Shown here: positions 43,826 to 53,481 of the stretch, piece by piece | Layout of the letters: the number at the start of each line of letters is the position of its first letter | How positions within the stretch are numbered: the first letter of the stretch is position 1 | Origin: Arthrobacter sp. AZCC_0090 | GTDB lineage: Bacteria; Actinomycetota; Actinomycetes; Actinomycetales; Micrococcaceae | Length of the DNA: 64,000 bases | NCBI RefSeq assembly: GCF_014207375.1 | Contig: NZ_JACHEE010000012.1 | Coordinates: 1-64,000, forward strand | Reading direction: 5' to 3' | Position numbers and translations under genes: made by a program | The notes under the pieces: generated by a model | Told to the model about the DNA's origin: nothing | Database searches by the model: none | Seen by the model: only the letters and a program-made list of their open reading frames with translations

Positions 43826-44890
43826 ATGACAACCAACGATTTGGAAACATTTGCCCCCCCGGCGGTGGACCCGCAACGGCTCGCCCGCTGGATGAATGAA
43901 CAGAAGCTCCCCGGGCAAGACGAGGTCCCGCAGCTTTCCCGGCTTAGCGGCGGTTCCCAGAACGAGTTGTATCTGGTCACCCAGGGTGACCAGCGCATCG
44001 TGCTGCGCACCCCGCCTGCGGGTTCGGATGCCAAACGCCACGATGGACTGCGGCGGGAAATCGCGCTGCTGCGGGCCTTGAAAGGCACTGATGTCCCACA
44101 TGCGGAACTGGTGGCCGGCTGCGATGATGCTGAGGTACTGGGAGCTCCGTTCTACCTGATGAAGGAGATCGACGGATGGTCGCCCAGTGGATCTGAGGGC
44201 TGGCCGGAGTCTTTCAATGCGGACTTCAGCGCCAAGGCGCCTTTGGCCTTCGGTCTGGTTGAGGGTGCCGCGCTGCTGAGCCGGGTGGACTGGAAAGCAC
44301 GCGGTCTCGCGGACTTCGGGCGGCCGGATGGGTTCCACGATCGGCAGGTTGACCGCTGGTTGGCCTTCTTGAAGAAATACCAGTTCCGCGACCTGCCGGG
44401 ACTCGAGGAGACCTCAGAGTGGCTGCGCCGCAACCGCCCGCGGCAGTGGGAACCGGGCATCATGCATGGCGACTACCAGTTTGCCAACGTGATGTTCAGC
44501 AATCAGACACCGACCAGCCTGGCAGCCGTCATTGACTGGGAAATGACCACGATCGGCGACCCGTTGCTGGACCTGGGCTGGGCTTTGATGTCCTGGGGGC
44601 CCGAGGGCGATGACATGGCGGCGTCCCGCTACCTGAACCTGGATGGGATGCCTGCGCGCGACGACCTCCTCGAACACTACGAGCGGATCAGCGGCCGTTC
44701 CACGGAAGACATTGATTACTACATCATTCTGGCGCGGTGGAAGCTCGCCATCGTTTTGGAAATGAGTTATGCGCGCGGTGCCTCGGGCGGGACGGTCGAC
44801 CCCAAGTTTGCGAGCTTCGGCGCGATGATCCTGGAACTTATGCGCAAAGCGGCGGAACTGTCGCGGACGCTCACACGGAAGGGCAATTGA
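43826..44890 (+). CDS. phosphotransferase (APH) family protein, FadE36-like
   Basis: 354 residues with an aminoglycoside-phosphotransferase/choline-kinase fold: LSRLSGGSQNELYLV, catalytic loop HGDYQFANVMF (about 213) and metal motif IDWEMTTIGDPLLDLGW. The same domain forms the N-terminus of human ACAD10/ACAD11 and is called FadE36 in mycobacteria. There it may phosphorylate a 4-hydroxyacyl-CoA so that the ACAD can eliminate phosphate. An SDR and an ACAD follow directly, as would suit that chemistry. Confidence 0.88.
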   Translation: MTTNDLETFAPPAVDPQRLARWMNEQKLPGQDEVPQLSRLSGGSQNELYLVTQGDQRIVLRTPPAGSDAKRHDGLRREIALLRALKGTDVPHAELVAGCDDAEVLGAPFYLMKEIDGWSPSGSEGWPESFNADFSAKAPLAFGLVEGAALLSRVDWKARGLADFGRPDGFHDRQVDRWLAFLKKYQFRDLPGLEETSEWLRRNRPRQWEPGIMHGDYQFANVMFSNQTPTSLAAVIDWEMTTIGDPLLDLGWALMSWGPEGDDMAASRYLNLDGMPARDDLLEHYERISGRSTEDIDYYIILARWKLAIVLEMSYARGASGGTVDPKFASFGAMILELMRKAAELSRTLTRKGN

Positions 44891-44891
44891 G

Positions 44892-45656
44892 ATGAGTTAT
44901 GTGGACGAGTTGTTTGACCTCACCGGCAAGGTGGTGCTGGTCACCGGCGGAAGCCGGGGCTTGGGAAAAGAGATGGTTCTGGCCGCCGCGAAAGCGGGTG
45001 CGGATGTGGTGATTGCCAGCCGCAATCTCGAGAGCTGCGAGCTGGTGGCCAAGGAAGTCAAGGAAGCGACCGGGCGCCAGGCGATGGCCTACGGGGTGCA
45101 CGTAGGACGCTGGGAAGAACTCGACGGACTGGTCGATGCTGCATATGAGCGCTTTGGAAAAATCGATGTGCTGATCAACAACGCAGGAATGTCACCGCTG
45201 TACGGGGAACTCACCGACGTCTCCGAAAAACTCTTTGACAGCGTGGTCAACCTCAACTTCAAGGGCCCGTTCCGGCTCTCCGCCCTGGTGGGAGAGAGGA
45301 TGGTCAAGGCCAGCAGCGGGTCGATCATCAACGTCAGTTCCAGCGGCTCCATCCGCTCAAGCAAGAGCATCATCCCGTATGCCGGAGCCAAAGCCGCACT
45401 GAACTCGATGACCGAGGGCCTCGCCCAGGCGTTCGGTCCCACCGTGCGCGTCAACACGCTCATGTCTGGGACCATGCTGACCGACGTCTCCAAGGCCTGG
45501 GACATGGACGTATTCAACGCCACCATCCAGAAGACCACAGCGTTGCAGCGGGCCGGGCAGCCGCACGAAATTGTTGGTGCGGCACTGTATCTGGCGTCCG
45601 ATGCCTCAAGCTACACCACCGGGGCGACCATCCGGGTCGACGGCGGCCTGAAGTAG
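44892..45656 (+). CDS. short-chain dehydrogenase/reductase
   Basis: 254 residues, classical SDR: VTGGSRGLGKE, INNAGMSPLYG, active Ser in INVSSSGSIRS and YAGAKAAL, with GATIRVDGGLK at the end. It starts two bases after the APH stop (ribosome site within the APH end), so it is co-translated with it. Confidence 0.92.
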   Translation: MSYVDELFDLTGKVVLVTGGSRGLGKEMVLAAAKAGADVVIASRNLESCELVAKEVKEATGRQAMAYGVHVGRWEELDGLVDAAYERFGKIDVLINNAGMSPLYGELTDVSEKLFDSVVNLNFKGPFRLSALVGERMVKASSGSIINVSSSGSIRSSKSIIPYAGAKAALNSMTEGLAQAFGPTVRVNTLMSGTMLTDVSKAWDMDVFNATIQKTTALQRAGQPHEIVGAALYLASDASSYTTGATIRVDGGLK

Positions 45657-45716
45657 CCGGCTCCGGATTCTCTGTCAGTATTTCACCCTCACATTTCTCA
45701 TTAGGAGCGCACAACT

Positions 45717-47003
45717 ATGGCTTGGGACTTTTCCGTCGACCCCGAATTCCAGGAACTACTTGACTGGACCGATACCTTCATCAGGGAAAAGGTTTGGCCT
45801 GTGGACCTGCTCTGGCCGCATGACGTCTATAAGCCGATGACCGACCAGCAGCGGGCCATTGTCGACCCGCTCAAGCAGGCCGTCCGGGACCAGGGCCTGT
45901 GGGCCTGCCATCTAGGCCCCGAACTCGGCGGGAAGGGCTACGGCCAGCTCAAGCTTGGACTGCTCAACGAGATCCTGGGCAAGTCCATCTGGGGTCCCCG
46001 GATCTTCGGCACCCAGGCCCCTGACACCGGCAATGCGGAAATCATCGCCCACTACGGCACGCCAGAGCAAAAAGCGGCGTACCTCCAGCCACTCCTCGAC
46101 GGGGAGATTGTCTCCTGCTTCTCGATGACGGAACCGCAGGGCGGGGCTGACCCCGGAGTCTTCACCACAGAGGCTGTCCGTGACGGTTCCGACTGGGTCA
46201 TCAGCGGGGAGAAGTTCTTCTCCTCGAATGCTCGGTGGGCCTCCTTCTTCATCGTGATGGCAGTGACCGATCCTGAGGCCCCCGTGGTGAAACGGATGTC
46301 AATGTTCATGGTCCCGGCGGAGACGCCCGGCATCGAGATTGTCCGCAATCTTGCGCATTTGGGCGAACCGGAGCATGACGGCTCCGAGGCCCTGGTCCGC
46401 TACACCAGCGTCCGCGTGCCTGCCTCCGCGCTCCTGGGCGAAGAGGGCAATGCCTTTGGTGTCGCCCAAACCCGGCTCGGCGGCGGGCGAATCCATCACG
46501 CGATGCGCACCGTGGGCAATGCCCAGCTGTGCCTGGACATGATGGCCGAGCGTGCCCTGTCGCGCACCACCAAGGGTCAGGCGCTCGGTGACAAACAGGC
46601 CGTGCAGGCAATGCTGGCCGACTCCTACATCGAGATTGTCCAGTTCCGGCTGATGGTGATGTATACCGCCTGGCAGATCGACACCTACAACGACTACATG
46701 CGGGTCCGCAGGGACATTGCAGCCATTAAGGTCCAGACCCCGCGGGTCATGGAGGCAGTGGCCAAACGCGCGATCCAGATTCACGGCGCCCTCGGCGTCA
46801 CCTATGATCTGCCACTCACCCGCATGTTCTCCAGCGGCCTCATGCTCGCCCTGGCGGACGGGCCGACCGAGGTGCACCAGTCGACGGTGGCCCGCCAGTT
46901 GCTGCGGGGTTACCGGCCGGCGGAGGGAATGTGGCCGTCGATGCACATTCCGACGCGGCGCGCCGCAGCCGAAGCCGAATTGCTGGCCCCAGCCGCCGTC
47001 TGA
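45717..47003 (+). CDS. acyl-CoA dehydrogenase, ACAD11-like
   Basis: 428 residues. CFSMTEPQGGADPGVF, ISGEKFFSSNARWASFF, TRLGGGRIHHAMRTVG and IQIHGALGVTYDLPLT, the last typical of ACAD10/11-type proteins that go with an APH partner. AGGAG before ATG 45717. It is the third gene of the APH-SDR-ACAD operon and would complete conversion of 4-hydroxyacyl-CoAs (inference from the human/mycobacterial pair). Confidence 0.92.
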   Translation: MAWDFSVDPEFQELLDWTDTFIREKVWPVDLLWPHDVYKPMTDQQRAIVDPLKQAVRDQGLWACHLGPELGGKGYGQLKLGLLNEILGKSIWGPRIFGTQAPDTGNAEIIAHYGTPEQKAAYLQPLLDGEIVSCFSMTEPQGGADPGVFTTEAVRDGSDWVISGEKFFSSNARWASFFIVMAVTDPEAPVVKRMSMFMVPAETPGIEIVRNLAHLGEPEHDGSEALVRYTSVRVPASALLGEEGNAFGVAQTRLGGGRIHHAMRTVGNAQLCLDMMAERALSRTTKGQALGDKQAVQAMLADSYIEIVQFRLMVMYTAWQIDTYNDYMRVRRDIAAIKVQTPRVMEAVAKRAIQIHGALGVTYDLPLTRMFSSGLMLALADGPTEVHQSTVARQLLRGYRPAEGMWPSMHIPTRRAAAEAELLAPAAV

Positions 47004-47093
47004 CCACCCGCCCCACACGTACACGGTGGTGGTCCAGGGCTCCTGAAAACTCAAGGCCAGCGTCAATCACCCGCATCAATGAAATATCTCCAG

Positions 47094-47108
47094 TTGTTTA
47101 GTTCACCG
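47094..47108. promoter_or_regulatory. degenerate island palindrome, site 9
   Basis: On the minus strand CGGTGAACTAAACAA, similar to site 4 (CGGTAAGCTAAACGG) but with several mismatches. Lies before MFS copy 2. Confidence 0.25.
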
Positions 47109-47145
47109 TAGCCGCTTTCGCCGGCTCTCCTCGAACGGATATGCA
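47109..47145 (+). promoter_or_regulatory. 5' leader with hairpin, shared with MFS copy 1
   Basis: AGCCG-CTTTCGC-CGGCT hairpin followed by CTCTCCTCGAACGGATAT directly before ATG 47146; see 35521-35560. No standard ribosome site is present in either leader. Confidence 0.5.
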
Positions 47146-48615
47146 ATGAGTCTTCAACGTAGCAAGAAAAATACCGGGAGAGCCGGCACCGGGCTCGTGG
47201 CGCTGGTGGGAGGCCTGGCGTTCTCGGAGTTCGGCAGTGCCTATATGCAGTCCGTGTACGGGCCGCTGCTGAGCCAGTTGGGGGTCCGGCTTCATGCAGA
47301 CGCGGCCCAGCTGAACTGGATCAGTGCGAGCTATCTGCTCTCCTCGGTCATCCTCATCCCTGTGCTGGCCAAGCTCGGCGATCTCTACGGGCACAAGCGG
47401 ATGGTGATGATTTCGTTGGCCATCGTGACGGTCGGTGCAGTCATCGCGGCGTTCGCCACCAGCTTCCCAGTCTTCATCGCCGGCATGCTGGTCCAGGGGG
47501 CCGTAGGGGCGCTGCTGCCGCTGGAGATGGCCATTGTCCGGGACCGGGCCGGGAAACATGCCTCCAAGGGGATAGGACTGCTCGTAGGGTGCCTGGGTGC
47601 CGGCGGGGTGGCCGGTATTCTGGCCTCCGGGTATATGGGCACCTTCCTGGACCTGACCTGGGTGCTGCTGGCCCCGGGCGTTGTCGTGTTTATCTCGCTG
47701 GTACTCATTATCTTCACGGTCCCGGAGACGACGGTCCGCGGCGAGGGCCGCGTGGACTGGAAGGGCGCCGCCCTGCTGGCGCTCGGCCTCGCGCTCACGC
47801 TCTACGCCATCATGAACGGCAACTCATGGGGCTGGCTCTCACCGGCCATCCTGGGCATGTTCATTGTCGGAATCGGTGCCCTTATCGTCTTCGTCCGGGT
47901 CGAGAAGGAGGTCAGTCTGCCGCTGATCGATATCAGTCTGGTCACGCGCGGCGGGGTCGGCTATTTCCTGATCCTGATGCTTCTGTTCGGCGCCCAGCAG
48001 CTCGGGTCCGGACCGATCGCCTCACTGTTCGCGGCGTCCAAGCCTGGGAAGGTGGGGTACGGCTTCGGCCTTGACTCCCTCGGTGTCTCGCTCACGATCG
48101 TGCCGTGGGTGCTCATGTCGATGGTCGGCTCGTTCATTGGCTATCATCTGGTGCGCCGGTTCGGCCAGCTGACAACCCTCATCAGCTCGAATGTGTTGGT
48201 GGTGCTCAAATTCGCCCTGCTCATCGCGTTCTCCACCAACCTGCCGATGTTTATCGCGGTGCAGGGCCTTGGCGGACTGGGGGTGGGTGTTTTCACTGCG
48301 GTGCTGCCCGCTATCGTGGTTCAGCTCGCGCCTATGAGTGCCTCGGGCATCGCCGGGGCGATGTACAACACGACCAGAACGCTGGCGGGGGCCGTCGGCG
48401 GAGCCGTGTTCGCCGGGATCATGGGGGCCATGTTCGTCTCCGGCACCAAGATCGCGAGCCTGGAGTCGTTCTACGTGATCTGGGGCATCTGCGGGGCGCT
48501 CAGTCTGGCTGTCGCCATCCTCCTGCCGTTCAGCAAGCGCTTCGGCACGGCGCAGACGATGCTTCCCGGGGACACCGTCAACGAGCCGGATCTGGGCTAC
48601 GCGACCAAGAACTGA
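47146..48615 (+). CDS. MFS transporter (DHA2-like), copy 2
   Basis: 489 residues, closely related over the whole length to 34045-35520: both have WISA-YLLSSV, AKLGDLYGHKRMV, GMLVQGAV-ALLPLEMAIVR and SGIAGAMYNTTRTLAGAVGG. It is followed by the second CaiB gene, forming a transporter-CoA-transferase module. Substrate unknown. Confidence 0.9.
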   Translation: MSLQRSKKNTGRAGTGLVALVGGLAFSEFGSAYMQSVYGPLLSQLGVRLHADAAQLNWISASYLLSSVILIPVLAKLGDLYGHKRMVMISLAIVTVGAVIAAFATSFPVFIAGMLVQGAVGALLPLEMAIVRDRAGKHASKGIGLLVGCLGAGGVAGILASGYMGTFLDLTWVLLAPGVVVFISLVLIIFTVPETTVRGEGRVDWKGAALLALGLALTLYAIMNGNSWGWLSPAILGMFIVGIGALIVFVRVEKEVSLPLIDISLVTRGGVGYFLILMLLFGAQQLGSGPIASLFAASKPGKVGYGFGLDSLGVSLTIVPWVLMSMVGSFIGYHLVRRFGQLTTLISSNVLVVLKFALLIAFSTNLPMFIAVQGLGGLGVGVFTAVLPAIVVQLAPMSASGIAGAMYNTTRTLAGAVGGAVFAGIMGAMFVSGTKIASLESFYVIWGICGALSLAVAILLPFSKRFGTAQTMLPGDTVNEPDLGYATKN

Positions 48616-48761
48616 GTTTGGCGGCCGGGTCCGGGCTGGCGGCCCGGACCCGGCCGACAAACAGCAAGCACGCCGTGGGCCGCAGCGCCGGCACGGCAAG
48701 GATGACGATATTGGTAGGTCCTGGTGGCGCTCCCGTACGGAGCTGAAGGTTGGAGGTTGGT

Positions 48762-49982
48762 ATGGCAGGAATTTTGGATGGTGTCAGAGTCGTTGAACTG
48801 GCGTCCTGGGCGTTCGTTCCGGCGGCAGGGGCGGCCCTGGCGGACTGGGGTGCGGATGTCGTCAAGGTGGAGGACACCCGGGCCGGGGATCCCGGACGGG
48901 CCTTGGTGATCTCCGGCCTGACCCGGGACAAGTCCAGGGTCGACGCCAACTACATGCTGGAGATCGGCAACCGCGGCAAGCGGAGCATCGGCTTGGACCT
49001 GAAGTCCGAAGCCGGTTATGAGGTCCTGGCCAAACTGCTGAAGTCCGCGGATGTTTTCTTGACGAACTGGCTGCCGGGTCCGTTGGAACGGGCAAAACTG
49101 AGCCTGGACCAGGTCCGGGCAATCAACCCCAACATCATCGTGGCCCGCGGCACCGGCCAGGGCACCCGTGGGCCGGACCGCAACCAAGGTGGTTACGACT
49201 CCTCCAGCTTCACGGCCCGCAGCGGTGTGTCCTATGCGCTGACTCCCTCCGACAGCGGTTTCCCGCTGAATCAGGGGCCGGCCTTCGGGGATCTGCCCAG
49301 CGGCCTGACGCTCGCCGGCGGCGTGCTCGGCGCCCTGTACAACCGCGAACGCACGGGCCAGGCAGCCACCGTGGATGTGTCGCTGATGGCGCAAGGCATG
49401 TGGACCATGGCCCCGGATATTGTCGCGGCCGATTTCTTCGGCATCGACATGATCCCCAAGGCACCTCCGGGTTCGGCGATGAATCCGGTGGTCAACGCGT
49501 ATAAGACCAAGGACGGACGCTGGGTCCAGCTGGTCTTCCTGCAGCCGGACAAGTTCTGGGCAGGTTTCTGCGTCCGGATCGGCCGGCCCGAGCTGGCCGA
49601 CGATCACCGCTTCACCCCGGCCCAGCACCTGGTGGCCCACGCCGAGGAAGCGGTCAAGCTGCTGCGCGAGACCTTCGCCGCTGAGGATCTGGAGCACTGG
49701 ATTCAGGCACTCCGCGACGAACCGGGTGTGTGGTCCGTCATCGCCTCACCCCAGGCTGTCCTCACCGATCCGCAGGCAGCAGCCAATGGTTATCTGCCAT
49801 CGACGTCCGACGCAGCGGGCGAGGAATACCGACTGATCGCCCCGCCCATCCAGTTCAACGAGTCGACGGCGGCCATCGGACGTGCCCCCGAACACGGTGA
49901 GCACACCGAGGAGCTCCTGCTCGAGCTGGGCCTGAGCTGGACCGACATCGGCCACATGAAAGATGCCGGCGCCGTTCTCTGA
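48762..49982 (+). CDS. CaiB/BaiF family CoA-transferase, paralogue
   Basis: 406 residues from ATG 48762 (GGAGG upstream). Same length as and highly similar to 12068-13288: ILDGVRVVELASWAFVPAAG, NRGKRSIGLDLKSE, and Asp in NQGGYDSSSFTARSG. The two presumably take the same or closely related acyl groups. It starts 146 bp after the MFS gene and is followed 43 bp later by a quinone-oxidoreductase-like gene. Confidence 0.92.
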   Translation: MAGILDGVRVVELASWAFVPAAGAALADWGADVVKVEDTRAGDPGRALVISGLTRDKSRVDANYMLEIGNRGKRSIGLDLKSEAGYEVLAKLLKSADVFLTNWLPGPLERAKLSLDQVRAINPNIIVARGTGQGTRGPDRNQGGYDSSSFTARSGVSYALTPSDSGFPLNQGPAFGDLPSGLTLAGGVLGALYNRERTGQAATVDVSLMAQGMWTMAPDIVAADFFGIDMIPKAPPGSAMNPVVNAYKTKDGRWVQLVFLQPDKFWAGFCVRIGRPELADDHRFTPAQHLVAHAEEAVKLLRETFAAEDLEHWIQALRDEPGVWSVIASPQAVLTDPQAAANGYLPSTSDAAGEEYRLIAPPIQFNESTAAIGRAPEHGEHTEELLLELGLSWTDIGHMKDAGAVL

Positions 49983-50025
49983 TCGGCGTCCTTTACTGCC
50001 CGACACGACCTCGAGGAGCCCTGAA

Positions 50026-51060
50026 GTGGCCACAAGCTTCCACCCTTCCCCGACCCTGATGGCCGCGGCACGCGTCCACAGGTACGGGGGCCCGGATACC
50101 ATCAGTATCGATTCGATCGCGATCCCGAAGCCGGGCCCCGGCGAGGTGCTGGTGGCCATCCACGCCGCCGCGGTGAATTTTCCGGATGTCCTCACGATTG
50201 CCGGGCAGTACCAGGTGCAGCAGCCGCTCCCGTTTATCCCCGGACATGAGGCGGCCGGTATCGTTGTCGCACTCGGAAGCGGAGTCGAGGACGTCAGCGA
50301 GGGAGACCGCGTGGCGGTACTGGGCGCGCAAGCATTTGCCGAGTATGTCACCGTGGCCGCGGCCAGCACTGTCCCGATTCCCGAAGAAGTGAGCTTCGCC
50401 GAGGCGGCGGGAACCTGGGTTTGCCACCTCGGCGCCTATCACGCCTGCCGTTCGGTAGCGAACATCTCTCCGGGTGACAACGTTCTGGTGCTCGGCGCGG
50501 GCGGCGGCCTGGGGCTTGCCGCGGTGGAGATTGCCACGTTGCTCGGCGGCACGGTCATAGCTGCGGCGTCATCGCAGGACAAACTGGAGGCGGCCCGCCT
50601 GAAGGGGGCTACCGCCACAGTGAACTACCAGGAAGACGATCTGCGCGAGAAGGTGCGTGAGGCGATCGGACTGGGAAGGGTCGACGTCGTCCTCGACCCT
50701 GTCGGCGGGCCTCATGCTGAGTCCGCGTTGCGGGAATTGGCCTGGGGCGGCCGTTTCATCACCCTGGGCTACGCCAGCGGTGAGATCCCACGGATTCCAT
50801 TGAACCTTGTGCTTCTCAAAGGCGCCGAAGTGAAGGGGATGGAAATGCGCACCTTCGCCGCCCATGACCCGGTCTCCGCGGCGCGGGACCGCACGGAACT
50901 CACTGCCCTCTGGAATGCCGGGCGGATCCGCCCGCTGATCCACCGGCGTTTCCCGCTCTCCCGGACGGGCGAGGCCTTGCGGAATCTGGAAAACCGGATG
51001 TCAGTTGGCAAGACGATTATCGATGTGGTGCCCGAGCAGCACTCAGCGAGCGCGCGATGA
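50026..51060 (+). CDS. NADPH:quinone oxidoreductase-like MDR enzyme
   Basis: 344 residues from GTG 50026 (GAGGAG upstream). Zinc-free MDR: VAIHAAAVNFPDVLTIAGQYQ, FIPGHEAAGIVVALG and the nucleotide loop LGAGGGLGLAAVEIATLLGG. It probably reduces an enoyl-CoA or enone. It sits between CaiB and an SDR on one strand. Confidence 0.88.
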   Translation: MATSFHPSPTLMAAARVHRYGGPDTISIDSIAIPKPGPGEVLVAIHAAAVNFPDVLTIAGQYQVQQPLPFIPGHEAAGIVVALGSGVEDVSEGDRVAVLGAQAFAEYVTVAAASTVPIPEEVSFAEAAGTWVCHLGAYHACRSVANISPGDNVLVLGAGGGLGLAAVEIATLLGGTVIAAASSQDKLEAARLKGATATVNYQEDDLREKVREAIGLGRVDVVLDPVGGPHAESALRELAWGGRFITLGYASGEIPRIPLNLVLLKGAEVKGMEMRTFAAHDPVSAARDRTELTALWNAGRIRPLIHRRFPLSRTGEALRNLENRMSVGKTIIDVVPEQHSASAR

Positions 51061-51237
51061 ACTGCCGAGCACCGCTGCGACTCACAGGGCCGTGACCCGG
51101 CGGAATACCTCAATGCCAGTCGGCGGTGTTCAGCACGGGCGCTCCTTTCGGGAGGCACCCGTCAGGGCACACCCCCAACCATCAAGGGCAATGACTACTA
51201 TGCATGCGCTGGAAGTGCGCAGAAAGAAGGAACAGAA

Positions 51238-52002
51238 ATGAGCACCACACGTCTCGACGGCCGTCGCATCATCATTACCGGGGGCGCTAGCGGCATGGGC
51301 GAAGCACTCGTCCGGGCATTCCCTGCGCTCGGCGGGAAGGTCGTCTCCCTTGACCTCACCGAGGAATCCGGAACCCGGATCGCAGCGGAAGCCGGCGCCC
51401 GGTTCATCAAGGTGGACGTCTCCAGCAAGCAATCCGTCGACGCGGCCTTTGACGCCGCTGTCGAGGAACTCGGCGGGCTCGACGTCTTGGTCCACGCCGC
51501 CGGCATCGCCCCCTCGTCCCCGGCCGAAGACACCGGCGTCGATCTATGGACCCGGGTACTGTCGGTCAACTCGTTGGGAACCCTCCTGACCAACCAGGCC
51601 GCATTCCGTGCGTTGAAGGACAATGGAGGCTCCATCATCAACTTTGCCTCCGCCGCCGGCATCACCGGGCTTCGGAACAAAGCAGCCTACGCCGCCAGCA
51701 AGGGAGCCGTGGTGGCATTCAGCCGTACCCTCGCCGGTGAATGGGCGCGCTATGGCATATCGGTCAATATGATCGCCCCCGCCATCTGGACCCCGATGTA
51801 CGACAAGACCCGCTCCGAAATGACGCCCGAGCTGCTTGCCGCGCACGACGAGCAGCTCTCCAGAGCCATCCCGCTAGGTGGCCGGCTCGGCGACGTCACC
51901 AGCGACTTCGTTCCCGTCATGGCCTTCTACGCTTCCGAGGGCGCCGGTTTCGTCACCGGCCAGGTGATCTCCATCGACGGCGGCACACTCATGGTGCGCT
52001 GA
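51238..52002 (+). CDS. short-chain dehydrogenase/reductase
   Basis: 254 residues: TGGASGMGEA, HAAGIAP in place of NNAG, VNSLG with the structural Asn, INFASAAG and YAASKGAV, ending in SIDGGTLMVR. AAGGAAC before ATG 51238. It is the last gene of the MFS-CaiB-MDR-SDR set. Confidence 0.9.
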   Translation: MSTTRLDGRRIIITGGASGMGEALVRAFPALGGKVVSLDLTEESGTRIAAEAGARFIKVDVSSKQSVDAAFDAAVEELGGLDVLVHAAGIAPSSPAEDTGVDLWTRVLSVNSLGTLLTNQAAFRALKDNGGSIINFASAAGITGLRNKAAYAASKGAVVAFSRTLAGEWARYGISVNMIAPAIWTPMYDKTRSEMTPELLAAHDEQLSRAIPLGGRLGDVTSDFVPVMAFYASEGAGFVTGQVISIDGGTLMVR

Positions 52003-52079
52003 CCCCCAATCGCTTCTATGCTGACGCACCAAGGTGCCTCCGAGGAGGGGTGTCGTGGCTCCGTCAATATGGGTGCCAC

Positions 52080-52265
52080 TTTTTTGATTTCATTTCCGGC
52101 TGGTGGACAGGCGTCCGCCAAAGGTGATTTTCGAATGCTTTTCAGCGGCGCCTGCCCGCTGTCCTGGTGCATTCCAGGCCCATGAGCGCCAGGTAGACGC
52201 ATTTGAGTACGGCCTGCTGGGTTTGGAAGTGACCGTGGGCGTTCACGGCACGCCGCCAGGTGCAT
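52080..52265 (-). mobile_element. IS256-like transposase C-terminal remnant
   Basis: On the minus strand, WRRAVNAHGHFQTQQAVLKC and VYLALMGLECTRTAG resemble the last part of IS256-type transposases, then a stop and frame shift. The remainder of 52003-52460 has no supported gene. Confidence 0.5.
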
Positions 52266-52460
52266 TGCTTGGTGACGGCGGAGCCGACCTTGCGATGTTC
52301 CCGGCGACCTCGTGTCCGCGCATGAGCGGGTGACAGCGCCGATGGCGCCCCTTCCAGGCCGCAAATCTCGAATGAGGGTGTTTCATATTGAGACTGTTCT
52401 GGCGGTTGCCGGCGGTGGCAACCGCCAGGACAGCGGCTTGGTCTGGGTTAAGTTCGTAAG

Positions 52461-53408
52461 TCAGTTCTTGGTCACTGATCCGGTGAGGGCTGCGACCGGG
52501 CGAAGGAAGAGCGGCCGGGCCAGCACCCAGGCGACGACCATGACGACCAGTGAGCCGGCGAAGAACCAGAAGCCCACCCAGCTGTCCCCGTCCTGCACCC
52601 CGTACATGTGGTTCAGGTTCCGAAGTGCCCCGGTGGCCATCACCAGGGTGACATGGACCAGGATGAAGGCGACGAAGTAGAGCATGACCGGCAGATGGAC
52701 GGCGCGGGCCACCTCGATCGGGTAGGTCTTGTTCAGCTTCTCGGCGTTCTTCGGCCAGGCCCCGGACATACGCAGGCCGGTGATCAGGGCCAGTGGGGCC
52801 GCGATGAAGACCGTGGTGAAGTAGGCGAGCAGCTGGAGGCCGTTGTAATTGACCCAGCCGTTCTCGACCGGCCAGTTCAGCGATGCGTACTGGAGCGCGG
52901 CGGAGAGGGCGTTGGGGAAGACATCCCAGCTGGTCGGGACGAGCCTCATCCACTGCCCGGTCGCGAAGATCAGGATGAAGAAGACGATGCCGTTGAGCAC
53001 CCAGAGCGCGTCCAGGCTCAAGTGGAACCAGAGGTCCAGGCTGATCTTGGTCGGTCTGCCCTTGGTTTTGATCAGGCCCTGGTTGTTTCGCGTCCATTGC
53101 GCGGGTGCCTTGGTCCTGGTGCGGACCAGCCATCCGGAGCGGATGATCAGCAGGATCAGGAACGAATTCAGGAAGTGCTGCCAGGCCAGCCATGCGGGGA
53201 ACCCAACCGGCGCGGCTGCCGGGAGGTGCGACCCTCCCGGGTAGTCAGTCAGGAACGACTGCACGGACGGCACTTCACGGAGCCAGCGGGCCGCGAGGAC
53301 CAGGGCGATGAGCAGCACGAGAACGGCTGGCACGATCCATACGAGTTTGAACCACCTGTTTTTGGCGGGTGCTGTCGGTTTTGTCGCTGTGGACGTTGGT
53401 GACTGCAT
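52461..53408 (-). CDS. membrane b-type cytochrome (cytochrome b/b6-like)
   Basis: 315 residues with about five membrane segments: LVWIVPAVLVLLIALVLAA, WLAWQHFLNSFLILLII, LDALWVLNGIVFFILIFATG, LLAYFTTVFIAAPLALITG, then VHLPVMLYFVAFILVHVTLV and a final WFFAGSLVVMVVAWVLA. Histidines within helices (WQHFLN, WFHLSL, VHLPV, LVHVTL) could bind two hemes, as in formate dehydrogenase gamma or thiosulfate reductase cytochrome b. It is last in the thiolase-thioesterase-etfB-etfA operon, which suggests it takes electrons from ETF to menaquinone (inference). Confidence 0.8.
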   Translation of the reverse strand: MQSPTSTATKPTAPAKNRWFKLVWIVPAVLVLLIALVLAARWLREVPSVQSFLTDYPGGSHLPAAAPVGFPAWLAWQHFLNSFLILLIIRSGWLVRTRTKAPAQWTRNNQGLIKTKGRPTKISLDLWFHLSLDALWVLNGIVFFILIFATGQWMRLVPTSWDVFPNALSAALQYASLNWPVENGWVNYNGLQLLAYFTTVFIAAPLALITGLRMSGAWPKNAEKLNKTYPIEVARAVHLPVMLYFVAFILVHVTLVMATGALRNLNHMYGVQDGDSWVGFWFFAGSLVVMVVAWVLARPLFLRPVAALTGSVTKN

Positions 53409-53481
53409 TTTATCTCCACTAGATGATGGGTGGCCGGTGAGGCGCTATCCCTGCCGGGCATGGTCCGGCCGGGAATCGGAC

